Source: Bacillota bacterium
Lineage (GTDB): Bacteria > Bacillota > Bacilli > Thermoactinomycetales > DSM-44946
NCBI GenBank assembly: GCA_021793745.1
Contig: JAJYSD010000070.1
Span: 1-6,691, forward strand
Direction of reading: 5' to 3'
DNA length: 6,691 bases
The notes beneath the pieces are model-generated. The model did not search any database. It was not told the origin of the DNA and saw only the letters and a list, made by a program, of their open reading frames with translations. Every line of letters begins with the position of its first letter. Position 1 is the stretch's first letter. A program made the translations under genes and the position numbers. Of this stretch, positions 1-6,514 are shown one piece after another.

Positions 1-594
1 CACTTCCCCACCCCCCAGTTTTCGCAAAGCGCCCTCCGCCTCCTTCAGCTCCTTCTCCGCCTCCGGCCCTTTCATCGCCACAAACCATCCTCCCACCCGC
101 ACAAAGGGCAGGCAAAACTCCGCCAGAACCGGAAGGCGAGCCACCGCCCGCGCCACAGCCACATCGAACTGTTCCCGATATCCCCCTTCCCGTGCCATCG
201 CCTCCGCCCGGCCGTGAATGGCCTCGATTTGATCCAAACCCAGCTCCCGGATCACATCCTTCAGAAAATCGACCCGCTTTCGCAGGGAATCCAACAGGAC
301 CACCCGGAGGCCAGGGAAGGCGATCTTCAGCGGAATACCGGGGAAACCGGCACCGGTGCCCACATCGATCAGCGATCCGACCGCATCGATGGGCACCTGT
401 TTCGCCACCGTGAGGGAATCGAAAAAGTGTTTGATGTACACGTCCCTCTCTTCGGTGAGGGCCGTCAGATTCATCCTCCGGTTGGCCGACACCAACAGTT
501 TCAGGTAGTGGTCAAATTGTTCCGATTGATCCGGGGTGAGTTGGAATCCCAGCCCTTTGACCTGATCCAAAAACTGCGCCCGGATATCCATCAT
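1..594 (-). CDS. rsmG: 16S rRNA (guanine-N7)-methyltransferase RsmG (GidB), 3'-truncated by window edge
   Basis: RsmG uses S-adenosylmethionine to methylate N7 of a conserved guanine in the 530 loop of 16S rRNA (G527 in E. coli); loss of the activity is known to give low-level streptomycin resistance. The window holds 198 codons. Bacillus RsmG has about 239 residues, so roughly 40 C-terminal residues lie off the left edge. Visible motifs are NLTA at 42-45, HFFDSL at 56-61, the glycine-rich SAM-binding loop DVGTGAGFPG at 77-86, and an ARAVA segment followed by an AMKGP segment near the C-terminal side. Two ATG codons are adjacent. An AGGGAGG site at 600-606 is 5 nt from the first and 8 nt from the second, so the true start could equally be 591. 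From memory of the family, a Trp usually precedes the Asn just before NLT; here that residue is Ala37. It is the last gene of the mnmE-mnmG-rsmG group. Confidence 0.96.
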   Translation of the reverse strand, partial: MMDIRAQFLDQVKGLGFQLTPDQSEQFDHYLKLLVSANRRMNLTALTEERDVYIKHFFDSLTVAKQVPIDAVGSLIDVGTGAGFPGIPLKIAFPGLRVVLLDSLRKRVDFLKDVIRELGLDQIEAIHGRAEAMAREGGYREQFDVAVARAVARLPVLAEFCLPFVRVGGWFVAMKGPEAEKELKEAEGALRKLGGGEV

Positions 595-618
595 CCCATC
601 CTCCCTCACGATCGGCAG

Positions 619-658
619 AAATAAAACCGGACCCGGGAAAACCTCCCGCCGGCCCGGT
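619..658 (-). terminator. Terminator- or attenuator-like hairpin between mnmG and rsmG
   Basis: Read on the minus strand, this spacer contains ACCGGGCC (658 down to 651) pairing with GGTCCGGT (633 down to 626). That is eight base pairs including one G-T wobble. The interior could add three more GC pairs across an internal loop. The stem runs directly into TTTTATTT (626-619). It starts about 12 nt after the mnmG stop and ends about 13 nt before the rsmG ribosome site. The shape fits an intrinsic terminator or a partial attenuator that would lower rsmG expression relative to mnmG. The U tract is broken by an A and the inner stem is imperfect, so readthrough is likely. I see no clear promoter between it and rsmG. 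Confidence 0.5.
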
Positions 659-669
659 GCCAGGTCCCT

Positions 670-2556
670 TTACGCCTTGGCAAAGGATTTTCCGCCCTGC
701 TCGATATGCACCATCAAGATCGAGATATCCGAGGGATTGACTCCGGAGATGCGCGACGCCTGCCCGATCGACAGGGGGCGGACTTTTTTCAGCTTCTCCC
801 GGGACTCCGAGGAAATCCCCTGGATCTTGTCATAGTCCACCCAGGCGGGAATCCGCTTGTCCTCCATCTTCCGCATCTTTTCCACCTGCTGCAGCGACTT
901 CCGGATATACCCCTCATACTTCAGCTGGATTTCCACCTGTTCCGCCACCTCCGGCGGCACCGGCTCCGGCGGCGGAGCGATTTGGCTGATCTCCCGGTAT
1001 CCCAATTCGGGCCGCTTCATCAGCTGGGCCAATTCGATCGCATTGGTCAATTCGCTGGAACCCGCTTCCCGCAGAATCCGCTGAATCTCCGGAGTGGGCT
1101 TCACCCGGGTCTCCCGCAGCCGGGCGATCTCCCGCTCGATCGCTTCTTTTTTGGCGACAAACCGACGATACCGATCCTCGGGAATCAAGCCGATCTCATA
1201 GCCCAGCTCCGTCAAACGGAGATCCGCATTATCGTGGCGAAGGAGCAGCCGGTATTCCGCCCGGGAGGTGAGCAGCCGATAGGGCTCCTCCGTCCCCTTG
1301 GTCACCAGGTCGTCGATCATCACCCCGATATAAGCCTGGGAACGGTCGAGGATGACCGGATCCTTTCCCTGTACCTTCCGGGCGGCGTTGATCCCGGCCA
1401 TGATCCCCTGTCCGGCGGCTTCCTCGTAACCGGAAGTCCCATTGATCTGCCCCGCTGTAAACAGGTTTTCCACCAGCTTCGTCTCCAGACTGGGCCACAG
1501 CTGGGTGGGAATGATGGCATCGTATTCGATGGCATAACCGGTACGCATCATCTCCACCTTTTCCATGCCCTCGATTGTCCGCAGGATCTCCCGCTGCACA
1601 TCCTCCGGCAGGCTGGTGGACAACCCCTGGACATACATCTCCAGGGTATCCCGCCCCTCGGGTTCCAGGAAGATCTGGTGGCGGGCCTTGTCGGCAAAGC
1701 GGACGATCTTGTCCTCGATGGAGGGACAGTAGCGGGGACCCCGACCTTCGATCACCCCCGAATACATCGGGGCCCGGTGCAGGTTCCGGCGGATCGCTTC
1801 ATGGGTTTTCTCGTTGGTGTAGGTCAGCCAGCAGGGAAGCTGATCGGTGATGTACTCGGTCGTCTCATAGGAGAAGGCCCGGGGCTCCTCATCCCCCGGC
1901 TGGATCTCCATCTTGTCGGTGTCGATGGTCAACTTGTTCACCCGCGGAGGCGTCCCCGTCTTGAAACGGACCATCTCAAAGCCCAAATCCATCAGGTTGT
2001 AGGACAGATTGATGGAGGGCTGCTGGTTGTTCGGACCGCTTTCGTAGGACAAATCCCCGATGAAAATTTTCCCCCGCAGATAGGTTCCCGTCGTGAGCAC
2101 CACCACCCGGGAACGGTATTCGGCGCCCGTCTGGGTGATGACGCCCTGGCATACCCCGCCCTCGACGATCAACTTCTCCACCATTGCCTGATGGAGGTCC
2201 AAGTTGGGTTCCGCTTCCAGGGTCCGTTTCATCATCTGCTGATATTTCACCTTATCGGCTTGGGCCCGCAGGGCGTAAACGGCCGGTCCCTTGCCGGTAT
2301 TGAGCATCCGCATCTGAATGTGGGTTTTGTCAATGTTGCGCCCCATCTCGCCGCCCAGGGCATCGATCTCCCGGACCACATGGCCCTTGGCGGGCCCCCC
2401 GATGGAAGGGTTGCAGGGCATATAGGCGATAGTGTCCAGGCTCAGGGTGAGGAGCAGCGTGCGGCAACCCATCCGCGCCGCCGCCAACGCCGCCTCACAC
2501 CCGGCATGCCCCGCCCCGATGACGATCACATCGTATTCTCCCGCAAGATAACCCAT
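670..2556 (-). CDS. mnmG: tRNA uridine-5-carboxymethylaminomethyl(34) synthesis enzyme MnmG (GidA)
   Basis: MnmG is the FAD-dependent half of the cytosolic MnmE-MnmG complex. The complex installs the (carboxymethyl)aminomethyl group on C5 of wobble uridine 34 in tRNAs reading NNA/NNG codons, using methylene-tetrahydrofolate and NADH. The 628-residue length is normal for the family. An N-terminal dinucleotide-binding motif GAGHAGCEA lies at 14-22. A cysteine in MPCNPSIGG (Cys48) and one in [10 protein letters not shown] (Cys277) match the two catalytic cysteines known in E. coli MnmG. A second FAD-contacting motif, [12 protein letters not shown], lies at 373-384. The C-terminal MnmE/tRNA-binding helical domain is intact and includes the YxGYI-type segment KYEGYI. 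The ATG start has a G-rich ribosome site at 2564-2571 with 7 nt spacing, and the N-terminus [16 protein letters not shown] matches the Bacillus form as I recall it. It follows mnmE after an unusually long 182-nt spacer. Confidence 0.98.
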   Translation of the reverse strand: MGYLAGEYDVIVIGAGHAGCEAALAAARMGCRTLLLTLSLDTIAYMPCNPSIGGPAKGHVVREIDALGGEMGRNIDKTHIQMRMLNTGKGPAVYALRAQADKVKYQQMMKRTLEAEPNLDLHQAMVEKLIVEGGVCQGVITQTGAEYRSRVVVLTTGTYLRGKIFIGDLSYESGPNNQQPSINLSYNLMDLGFEMVRFKTGTPPRVNKLTIDTDKMEIQPGDEEPRAFSYETTEYITDQLPCWLTYTNEKTHEAIRRNLHRAPMYSGVIEGRGPRYCPSIEDKIVRFADKARHQIFLEPEGRDTLEMYVQGLSTSLPEDVQREILRTIEGMEKVEMMRTGYAIEYDAIIPTQLWPSLETKLVENLFTAGQINGTSGYEEAAGQGIMAGINAARKVQGKDPVILDRSQAYIGVMIDDLVTKGTEEPYRLLTSRAEYRLLLRHDNADLRLTELGYEIGLIPEDRYRRFVAKKEAIEREIARLRETRVKPTPEIQRILREAGSSELTNAIELAQLMKRPELGYREISQIAPPPEPVPPEVAEQVEIQLKYEGYIRKSLQQVEKMRKMEDKRIPAWVDYDKIQGISSESREKLKKVRPLSIGQASRISGVNPSDISILMVHIEQGGKSFAKA

Positions 2557-2738
2557 CGTCTTTCCCCCCTTTTTGCAAACTCAGCTGAACAAGTCTCGGC
2601 GGGGTGCCGGGAAGGGGCGCTTGCCCCTGGAGGGGGCGCCCTATCCCCGCTACCTCAACCTTGGAAGGGTCTACAGTCTGGCTCCAACCAAGGAATTCCG
2701 CCGGAAATTCGGAAAACGAAGGGCCGGACAAACGCCTT
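2557..2738 (-). other. Structured 182-nt spacer between mnmE and mnmG
   Basis: This spacer has no convincing gene or promoter. Three inverted repeats can be read in it. At 2693-2710 GAATTTC pairs with GGAATTC around a four-base loop. At 2659-2693 CCTTGG pairs with CCAAGG around a 23-base loop; it shares one base with the first. At 2615-2641 there is a GC-rich stem, GGGCGCCCCC against GGGGCAAGCGCCC, giving ten pairs, a TCCA loop and a three-base CAA bulge. None is followed by a T run, so I do not call a terminator. A palindrome TCAGCTGA lies at 2581-2588. The mnmG ribosome site sits at the downstream end. The structures may act in mRNA processing, stability or partial attenuation; that is inference. 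Confidence 0.5.
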
Positions 2739-4115
2739 TCATTTCCCCAGACAAAATTGGGAAAAGATCTGGTCGATCAAATCCTCGGCCACCGCCTCGC
2801 CGATGATCTCCCCCAGGTGTTGCCAGGCATTTTTCAAATCGATTTCTACCATGTCGAGGGGGATTCCTTCCTCAATCCCTCGGATGGCGTCCCGAACGTT
2901 CCCGAGGGCTTGCTCCAACAGGTGAACATGGCGCACGTTGCTCACGTACGTGGCATCCGTCCCCTCCACCTTACCAGAGAGGAACAGTTTGTCGATCGCC
3001 TCCTCCAGCCGGTCGAGCCCCCGCTCCTCCTTCAAGGACAGGAGAACCAGGGGAGCATCGCCGATCCGCCGGCGCACTTCCTCCAGATCGATCCGCTGCT
3101 CCAAATCCGTCTTGTTTACCACGATGATCGCCGTATGGGGCCGGACGATCTCCAGCAGCCTGCGATCATCTTCCGTCAGCGGCTCCCCATAATTGAGCAG
3201 CAACAAAACCAAATCCGCCTGTTCAAGCGCCCGGCGGGAACGTTCCACACCGATCCGTTCCACCACGTCCTCGGTTTCGCGAATGCCGGCGGTATCCACC
3301 AGGCGGAGCGGGATCCCCCGGACGTTCACATATTCCTCGATCACATCCCGGGTGGTTCCCGGAATGTCCGTCACAATCGCCTTATTCTCCTGAACCAGGG
3401 CATTCAACAGGGAGGACTTGCCCACATTCGGCCGCCCGACGATCACGGTGGCGATCCCCTCGCGGAGGATCTTTCCCTGGCGCCCGGTTTCCAGCAGGCG
3501 GAGGAGCTCTTTTTCGATTTTTCGAGAGCGGGACAGGAGCTCCTTGCCGGTCAGCTCTTCCGCATCATATTCCGGATAATCCACATTGACCGCCAGATGG
3601 GCCAGGGTTTCCAGGATATCGTTGCGAAGTTTCCGGATGAGCCGGGACAGGCGGCCCCGGGCCTGATCCATGGCCACCCGGGCCGCCCGATCCGTCTTGG
3701 AACGGATCAGGTCGATCACCGCCTCCGCCTGGGACAGGTCGATCCGTCCGTTCAGGAAGGCCCGTTTGGTGAACTCCCCCGGTTCGGCCAATCGAGCCCC
3801 TGCAGTCAGAAGGGCTTTCAACACCTTTTGGACCGGCATCACTCCACCGTGGCAGCTCACCTCCACCACGTCTTCCCGGGTGAAGGTTCGCGGAGCCCGC
3901 ATGACCGTAACCAGGACCTCGTCGAGGACCTCCTTCGTCTCCGGATGGAGAATATGGCCGTAGTGAACCGTGTGCGTATCCACTTCGGTCAAGGATCGCT
4001 TTCCTTTATAAACCCGATCGACCACCTCCACCGCCTCCGGACCGCTCACCCGGATGACGGCGATCCCTCCCTCGCCGACCGGTGTGGAGATGGCCGCAAT
4101 CGTATCATTTTCCAC
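2739..4115 (-). CDS. mnmE: tRNA modification GTPase MnmE (TrmE/ThdF)
   Basis: MnmE is the GTP-hydrolysing, folate-binding partner of MnmG in wobble-uridine 34 modification, and works as a homodimer in the cytosol. The 458 residues match the family (459 in Bacillus). Residues 1 to about 120 form the tetrahydrofolate-binding domain and contain a CHGG segment at 88-91. Helical segments surround an inserted G domain. The G-domain motifs are P-loop GRPNVGKS at 227-234, GTTRD at 253-257, DTAG at 274-277 and NKTD at 334-337. The protein ends in FCLGK, the C-[ILV]-G-K tail whose Cys (here 455) is characteristic of the family. The start codon is GTG (4115-4113), supported by a GAGGGGGG site at 4123-4130 with 7 nt spacing. 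It is the first gene after the jag terminator and probably has its own promoter; its ribosome site may be partly closed by a stem. Confidence 0.98.
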   Translation of the reverse strand: MENDTIAAISTPVGEGGIAVIRVSGPEAVEVVDRVYKGKRSLTEVDTHTVHYGHILHPETKEVLDEVLVTVMRAPRTFTREDVVEVSCHGGVMPVQKVLKALLTAGARLAEPGEFTKRAFLNGRIDLSQAEAVIDLIRSKTDRAARVAMDQARGRLSRLIRKLRNDILETLAHLAVNVDYPEYDAEELTGKELLSRSRKIEKELLRLLETGRQGKILREGIATVIVGRPNVGKSSLLNALVQENKAIVTDIPGTTRDVIEEYVNVRGIPLRLVDTAGIRETEDVVERIGVERSRRALEQADLVLLLLNYGEPLTEDDRRLLEIVRPHTAIIVVNKTDLEQRIDLEEVRRRIGDAPLVLLSLKEERGLDRLEEAIDKLFLSGKVEGTDATYVSNVRHVHLLEQALGNVRDAIRGIEEGIPLDMVEIDLKNAWQHLGEIIGEAVAEDLIDQIFSQFCLGK

Positions 4116-4117
4116 TG

Positions 4118-4153
4118 GCGATCCCCCCTCACCGGCATCCTCTCCAGGATCGC
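4118..4153 (-). promoter_or_regulatory. mnmE: Stem next to and partly covering the mnmE ribosome-binding site
   Basis: On the mnmE transcript, GCGATCC (4153-4147) is perfectly complementary to GGATCGC (4124-4118). The seven-base-pair stem encloses a 22-base loop. Its 3' arm takes in the last two G residues of the GAGGGGGG Shine-Dalgarno (4123-4130) and all but two bases of the interval to the GTG start. When folded, it would hinder ribosome access to mnmE. The complementarity is seen directly; control of translation by it is inference. Confidence 0.35.
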
Positions 4154-4157
4154 ACCT

Positions 4158-4271
4158 TCATAGAGGCTGCCGACAACCCTTAAAACCGATTGTATCGCGA
4201 TGCTTCGCCGCAAGATTCTCGTTGCCGAAGCGGGAAATCGCCCGCTTCCGCCCCTTTATCAACCATTTCAT
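4158..4271 (-). CDS. Possible 37-codon upstream ORF (leader peptide) before mnmE
   Basis: An ATG at 4271-4269 opens a reading frame of 37 codons ending in TGA at 4160-4158, 42 nt before the mnmE start. The peptide begins MKWLIKGRKRA, is strongly basic, and contains five Lys codons (one AAA, four AAG), one TTG and one CAG. A short AGGA (4278-4281) lies 6 nt before the ATG, inside a perfect palindrome AGGATATCCT (4272-4281). The ORF lies just downstream of the proposed mnmE promoter and spans both alternative leader hairpins, which is the geometry of a translation-sensed attenuator. I recognise no homologue. A frame of this length occurs easily by chance in GC-rich DNA, so this is a weak call. 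Confidence 0.22.
   Translation of the reverse strand: MKWLIKGRKRAISRFGNENLAAKHRDTIGFKGCRQPL
4202..4248 (-). promoter_or_regulatory. Mutually exclusive hairpins in the mnmE leader
   Basis: Three segments can be read on the minus-strand transcript. Segment A, GAAGCGGG (4248-4241), pairs perfectly over eight bases with segment B, CCCGCTTC (4234-4227), around a six-base loop. Segment B, extended by one base, also pairs with segment C further downstream: GCTTCG (4231-4226) with CGAAGC (4207-4202), continued inward by GCAA (4225-4222) with TTGC (4213-4210) across a two-base bulge. Because B cannot pair with both, the leader can switch between the two folds. Neither hairpin is followed by a T run, so if this is a switch it would act by another route, for example by changing access to the ribosome site downstream. 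The pairings are exact; regulation is inference. Confidence 0.4.
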
Positions 4272-4289
4272 AGGATATCCTGAGATTTC

Positions 4290-4319
4290 ATCATAGCATA
4301 CCGCCATTGGAAATGGAAA
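4290..4319 (-). promoter_or_regulatory. Candidate sigma-A promoter for mnmE-mnmG-rsmG
   Basis: A TATGAT -10 hexamer (4295-4290, five of six matches to consensus) is preceded by an extended -10 TGC (4298-4296). An 18-nt spacer separates it from a TTTCCA -35 element (4319-4314, four of six matches). It starts about 15 nt beyond the T run of the jag terminator, where a new promoter would be needed. Transcription would begin near 4283, leaving a leader of roughly 170 nt. The -35 match is weak. Confidence 0.5.
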
Positions 4320-4333
4320 CCGTCTCCATAAAC

Positions 4334-4358
4334 AAAAAAACGCCCTCCCCAGGAGAGC
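4334..4358 (-). terminator. Intrinsic terminator after jag
   Basis: On the minus strand GCTCTCC (4358-4352) pairs with GGAGGGC (4348-4342) over seven bases with one T-G wobble, closed by a three-base loop. One G is followed by seven consecutive T residues (4340-4334). It starts 16 nt past the jag stop codon. This is a compact, typical Rho-independent terminator and marks the end of the rnpA-yidD-yidC-jag group, separating it from mnmE. Confidence 0.85.
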
Positions 4359-4374
4359 CTCGCACCGTCTGCGC

Positions 4375-5004
4375 CTATTTTTCCAGAGCAATGACCACGC
4401 GGCGATCGGGATCCTCCCCCTCGCTGTAAGTGGTAAGCCCCTCTATCCCCTGAATCTGGGTGTGAATCACCTTCCGATCTGCAGGGCTCATCGGTTCCAA
4501 CACGACTTCCTTGCCGGTTCGAAGCACTTGACGGGCCAGGCGATCCGCCAGATTCCGAAGGGTTTTTCTCCGGCGTTCCCGATAACCTTCGGCGTCCAGT
4601 ATGAAGCGACGTCGGGATTCCGCACCGCGGTTGGCCACGATGTTGACCAGATACTGCAGGGCATCCAGGGTTTGACCGCGGCGTCCGATGATCAGCCCCA
4701 ACTGTTTTCCGCGAATGTCGAAGGTGACGGCTTCGGGCTCCTCCCGCACCTCCACATCCACGGGCAGCCCCATGGTGGAGAGCACCTCCTTCAAAAAGCG
4801 GAGCCCCTGCTCCACCGGATCCACCGGGGGAGCGAGCCGCTCCACCTCCACCTTGGCCGGCCGGGCCCCGAACAGCCCGAACCATCCCCGGCGGGGCTCC
4901 TGGAGTACCGAAATCCGTACCTGATCCCGGGTGGCTTCGAGGCGGCCGAGGGCCTCCTCCACCGCCTCCTCTACGGTTTTCGCCGTAATGATCACCTTGT
5001 TCAC
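4375..5004 (-). CDS. jag: RNA-binding protein Jag (KhpB/EloR family; SpoIIIJ-associated)
   Basis: Jag/KhpB is a cytosolic RNA-binding protein. In related Gram-positives it pairs with KhpA and affects cell elongation and sporulation, and its gene almost always follows yidC/spoIIIJ. The 209 residues (208 in Bacillus) show the usual order. A Jag-N domain with a linker motif WFGLFG lies at 41-46. A KH domain of about residues 80-130 has the GxxG loop as GRRG at 107-110. An R3H domain at about 131-209 carries its signature Arg-x3-His as R177 to H181. The frame stays open for 42 codons further upstream, but that stretch lies inside yidC, and the family N-terminus begins here. I chose GTG at 5004-5002 because AGGAGG (5014-5019) sits 9 nt before it. 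The start is four bases after the yidC stop, implying translational coupling. Confidence 0.96.
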   Translation of the reverse strand: MNKVIITAKTVEEAVEEALGRLEATRDQVRISVLQEPRRGWFGLFGARPAKVEVERLAPPVDPVEQGLRFLKEVLSTMGLPVDVEVREEPEAVTFDIRGKQLGLIIGRRGQTLDALQYLVNIVANRGAESRRRFILDAEGYRERRRKTLRNLADRLARQVLRTGKEVVLEPMSPADRKVIHTQIQGIEGLTTYSEGEDPDRRVVIALEK

Positions 5005-5008
5005 CCGG

Positions 5009-5758
5009 TCAACCCTCCTGTTTCTTCGCGCGGTATTTGTCCCCCAGGAAGTAGTACTGAACCATGGAGAACAGGTTGCTGTACACCCAGTACAGGGATA
5101 GAGCCGCCGGAAATTGGTATGCCAAGACAAAGATCATGACCGGCATGACGAACAGAAACACGCGGGTTTGCGGGTTGTTGCCCATTCCCGTAGCGACGGA
5201 CTGCAGGTAGGTGGTCAACGCCGCCAGAATCGGCAGAACCAGCCAGGGATCGGCTTGGCCGAGCTGCATCCACAGAAAGTCCGATTGGGCGATGTGTTCG
5301 TTGCGCATGATCGCCTGATAGAAGGCGATCAAGACCGGCAGCTGGATCATGAGGGGGAGACACCCCGACATGGGATTCACATTGTGTTTCTGGAAGAGCT
5401 TCATCGTCTCTTCCTGCAGCTTTTGTTGGTTGTTCTTGTACTTTTCCTGCAGCTTTTTCAGCTCCGGTTGCAGTGCCTGCATCGCCTTCGAACTCTTCAT
5501 CTGCTTGATCGTCAGGGGGAGAAGGCGCAGACGGATGATAACCGTTACGATCAGAATGGAGAGTCCGTAACTGCCGATCAGATCATTAAAGGCGTCCAGA
5601 GCGATGGACAGAGGATAGACAAAAAACCTGTCCCAGAAGCTGTTTTCCGGGTCAACCGGTTTAAAACGCGAGGGATCCGGCGCACACCCGGTCAGGGCGA
5701 CGATCACCGTAACCAGAAGCAAAAGCCCGATCCACTTTCTGCTGCGACGTTTCCGCAA
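5009..5758 (-). CDS. yidC: Membrane protein insertase YidC, SpoIIIJ-type lipoprotein
   Basis: YidC inserts proteins into the cytoplasmic membrane, alone or with Sec. The 249 residues match the short Gram-positive form (about 260 in SpoIIIJ). The N-terminus is basic (RKRRSRK), followed by a hydrophobic stretch and a lipobox LTGC with Cys25 as lipidation site. A first core membrane helix at about 62-82 carries Arg76, the conserved charge of the hydrophilic groove. A cytosolic helical hairpin follows at about 83-130, rich in Lys and Gln. Four more membrane segments follow, near 132-152, 170-190, 200-215 and 218-236. Arg78 is odd: this position is hydrophobic in the SpoIIIJ sequence I remember. 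The C-terminal tail is short (AKKQEG). The start is TTG at 5758-5756, fixed by AAGGAGG at 5767-5773 with 8 nt spacing. It follows yidD by 86 nt and precedes jag by four. Confidence 0.97.
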   Translation of the reverse strand: MRKRRSRKWIGLLLLVTVIVALTGCAPDPSRFKPVDPENSFWDRFFVYPLSIALDAFNDLIGSYGLSILIVTVIIRLRLLPLTIKQMKSSKAMQALQPELKKLQEKYKNNQQKLQEETMKLFQKHNVNPMSGCLPLMIQLPVLIAFYQAIMRNEHIAQSDFLWMQLGQADPWLVLPILAALTTYLQSVATGMGNNPQTRVFLFVMPVMIFVLAYQFPAALSLYWVYSNLFSMVQYYFLGDKYRAKKQEG

Positions 5759-5766
5759 TAAAAACG

Positions 5767-5773
5767 CCTCCTT
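5767..5773 (-). promoter_or_regulatory. yidC: Ribosome-binding site fixing the TTG start of yidC
   Basis: AAGGAGG, a perfect Shine-Dalgarno core, lies 8 nt upstream of TTG at 5758-5756. No ATG or GTG lies in frame nearby, and the following codons give the basic N-terminus and lipoprotein signal expected of YidC. Confidence 0.85.
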
Positions 5774-5844
5774 AACGGTTCCGACTGGAGAGGTTCGAAC
5801 GCGTTTGCGAAAGCCGATGAATATGTATAACGGCCCATCCCGCC

Positions 5845-6054
5845 TCAGGGGACCGGATCAAAGCCTCCCGGATGAAAGGGATGGCACTTGGCAATCCGCT
5901 TCACCGTGAGCCACCCGCCGCGGATGACGCCGTAACGGGCAATCGCCGTCAATCCGTACTCGGAACAAGTGGGGTAAAACCGGCAAGACGGCGGTTTCAA
6001 GGGCGATATAAAACGCCGGTAGAAACGAATGGCTCCCAGAGCGATCACCTTCAT
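5845..6054 (-). CDS. yidD: Membrane protein insertion efficiency factor YidD
   Basis: YidD is a small protein attached to the inner face of the membrane that assists YidC-dependent insertion. The 69 residues are a normal length and the family signatures are all visible: an amphipathic N-terminal half ([11 protein letters not shown], residues 9-19), the [10 protein letters not shown] block with Cys24 and Cys30, and the C-terminal [14 protein letters not shown] block with Cys57. The frame extends further upstream inside rnpA, but the ATG at 6054-6052 is the family start. It overlaps the rnpA TGA stop as ATGA, with GAGGGG in the rnpA tail about 9 nt upstream as ribosome site. This indicates translational coupling to rnpA. 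The position between rnpA and yidC is the common one across bacteria; Bacillus subtilis, from memory, keeps its copy elsewhere. Confidence 0.97.
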   Translation of the reverse strand: MKVIALGAIRFYRRFISPLKPPSCRFYPTCSEYGLTAIARYGVIRGGWLTVKRIAKCHPFHPGGFDPVP

Positions 6055-6422
6055 CGCGACTTTCCCCTCTTCTTTTCTTCGTTTTTCTTCAGCAATTTTC
6101 CTCTGGACATCACGTGGCGCAAACTGGACTCCACCTGATGATAATCCATGGATGCGGCAGGAGCACGGGCGATGATGACCAGATCCATTCCCTCGGGCAA
6201 GCAATCGATCCTTTGCCGGAGGACCTCCTTCACCAATCGCTTTACGCGGTTTCGCGTCACCGCTTTCCCCACCTTGCGGCTGACGGATATGCCGATCCGG
6301 ACCGGTCCTCCATCATACCGCTTCAATTTGTACACGACAAATTGCCGGTTGGCCGTCGAGGAACCGGCGCGGAACACCCGTCGGAAATCGTTTCTCCGCC
6401 TCAGACGGTGTTCCCGTTGCAA
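6051..6422 (-). CDS. rnpA: Ribonuclease P protein component RnpA
   Basis: RnpA is the protein subunit of RNase P. It binds the catalytic RNA and the 5' leader of precursor tRNA during 5' end maturation. The 123 residues match the family (about 116-120). A basic N-terminus, [13 protein letters not shown] (5-17), leads into ANRQFVVY (24-31) and the signature RNR segment RNRVKRL (57-63) on the RNA-binding helix. The hydrophobic strand [10 protein letters not shown] follows, and the C-terminal tail is Lys/Arg-rich. The start is TTG at 6422-6420, because AAGGAGG (6430-6436) lies exactly 7 nt upstream. An earlier in-frame TTG at 6458-6456 has no ribosome site and would add 12 residues unlike the family. 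The stop overlaps the yidD start by four bases. A strong terminator-like hairpin lies upstream, after rpmH, so rnpA is probably expressed below rpmH by readthrough. Confidence 0.97.
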   Translation of the reverse strand: MQREHRLRRRNDFRRVFRAGSSTANRQFVVYKLKRYDGGPVRIGISVSRKVGKAVTRNRVKRLVKEVLRQRIDCLPEGMDLVIIARAPAASMDYHQVESSLRHVMSRGKLLKKNEEKKRGKSR

Positions 6423-6429
6423 GGGCGCC

Positions 6430-6436
6430 CCTCCTT
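6430..6436 (-). promoter_or_regulatory. rnpA: Ribosome-binding site fixing the TTG start of rnpA
   Basis: AAGGAGG lies 7 nt before TTG at 6422-6420. This decides between two in-frame TTG codons and gives the expected RnpA N-terminus. The surrounding spacer to rpmH (6423-6543, 121 nt) otherwise holds only the terminator; I found no convincing promoter in it. Confidence 0.85.
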
Positions 6437-6514
6437 CCGGAACTTGAAAGCCTCTCAAATTTCAGTATGGTGTGGATTGTCCCCAAAATAAACCTGTTCC
6501 GTCCCGGAAATAGG

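Noticed and set aside
2495..2731. 78-codon minus-strand frame across the mnmE-mnmG spacer
   Set aside because: It starts at a TTG without a ribosome site, runs out of frame into mnmG, and encodes nothing recognisable.
706..2925. 739-codon open frame on the plus strand opposite mnmG
   Set aside because: It is the mirror of a GC-rich real gene: the translation is a low-complexity run of His, Pro, Gly, Leu and Gln with no family resemblance, while the minus strand is unmistakably MnmG.
2604..4163. 519-codon open frame on the plus strand opposite mnmE
   Set aside because: It has the same mirror effect and composition bias, and it spans the mnmE-mnmG spacer and the start of mnmE without any ribosome site or recognisable domain.
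4375..5130. Longer jag frame beginning 42 codons earlier
   Set aside because: The extra residues lie entirely within yidC, are Cys/Trp/Thr-rich and unlike any Jag N-terminus. AGGAGG at 5014-5019 fits the GTG at 5004.
5788..5806. tRNA T-arm-like GGTTCGAAC
   Set aside because: The flanking bases do not form the five-pair T stem, and no acceptor, D or anticodon arms surround it.
5845..6204. Longer yidD frame of 119 codons
   Set aside because: The first 50 codons lie inside rnpA in another frame. The YidD family begins at the ATG that overlaps the rnpA stop.
6471..6479. DnaA-box-like TGTGGATTG
   Set aside because: It matches only seven of nine positions and stands alone in the rpmH-rnpA spacer. 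An origin would show a cluster, and the expected origin lies off the right edge.
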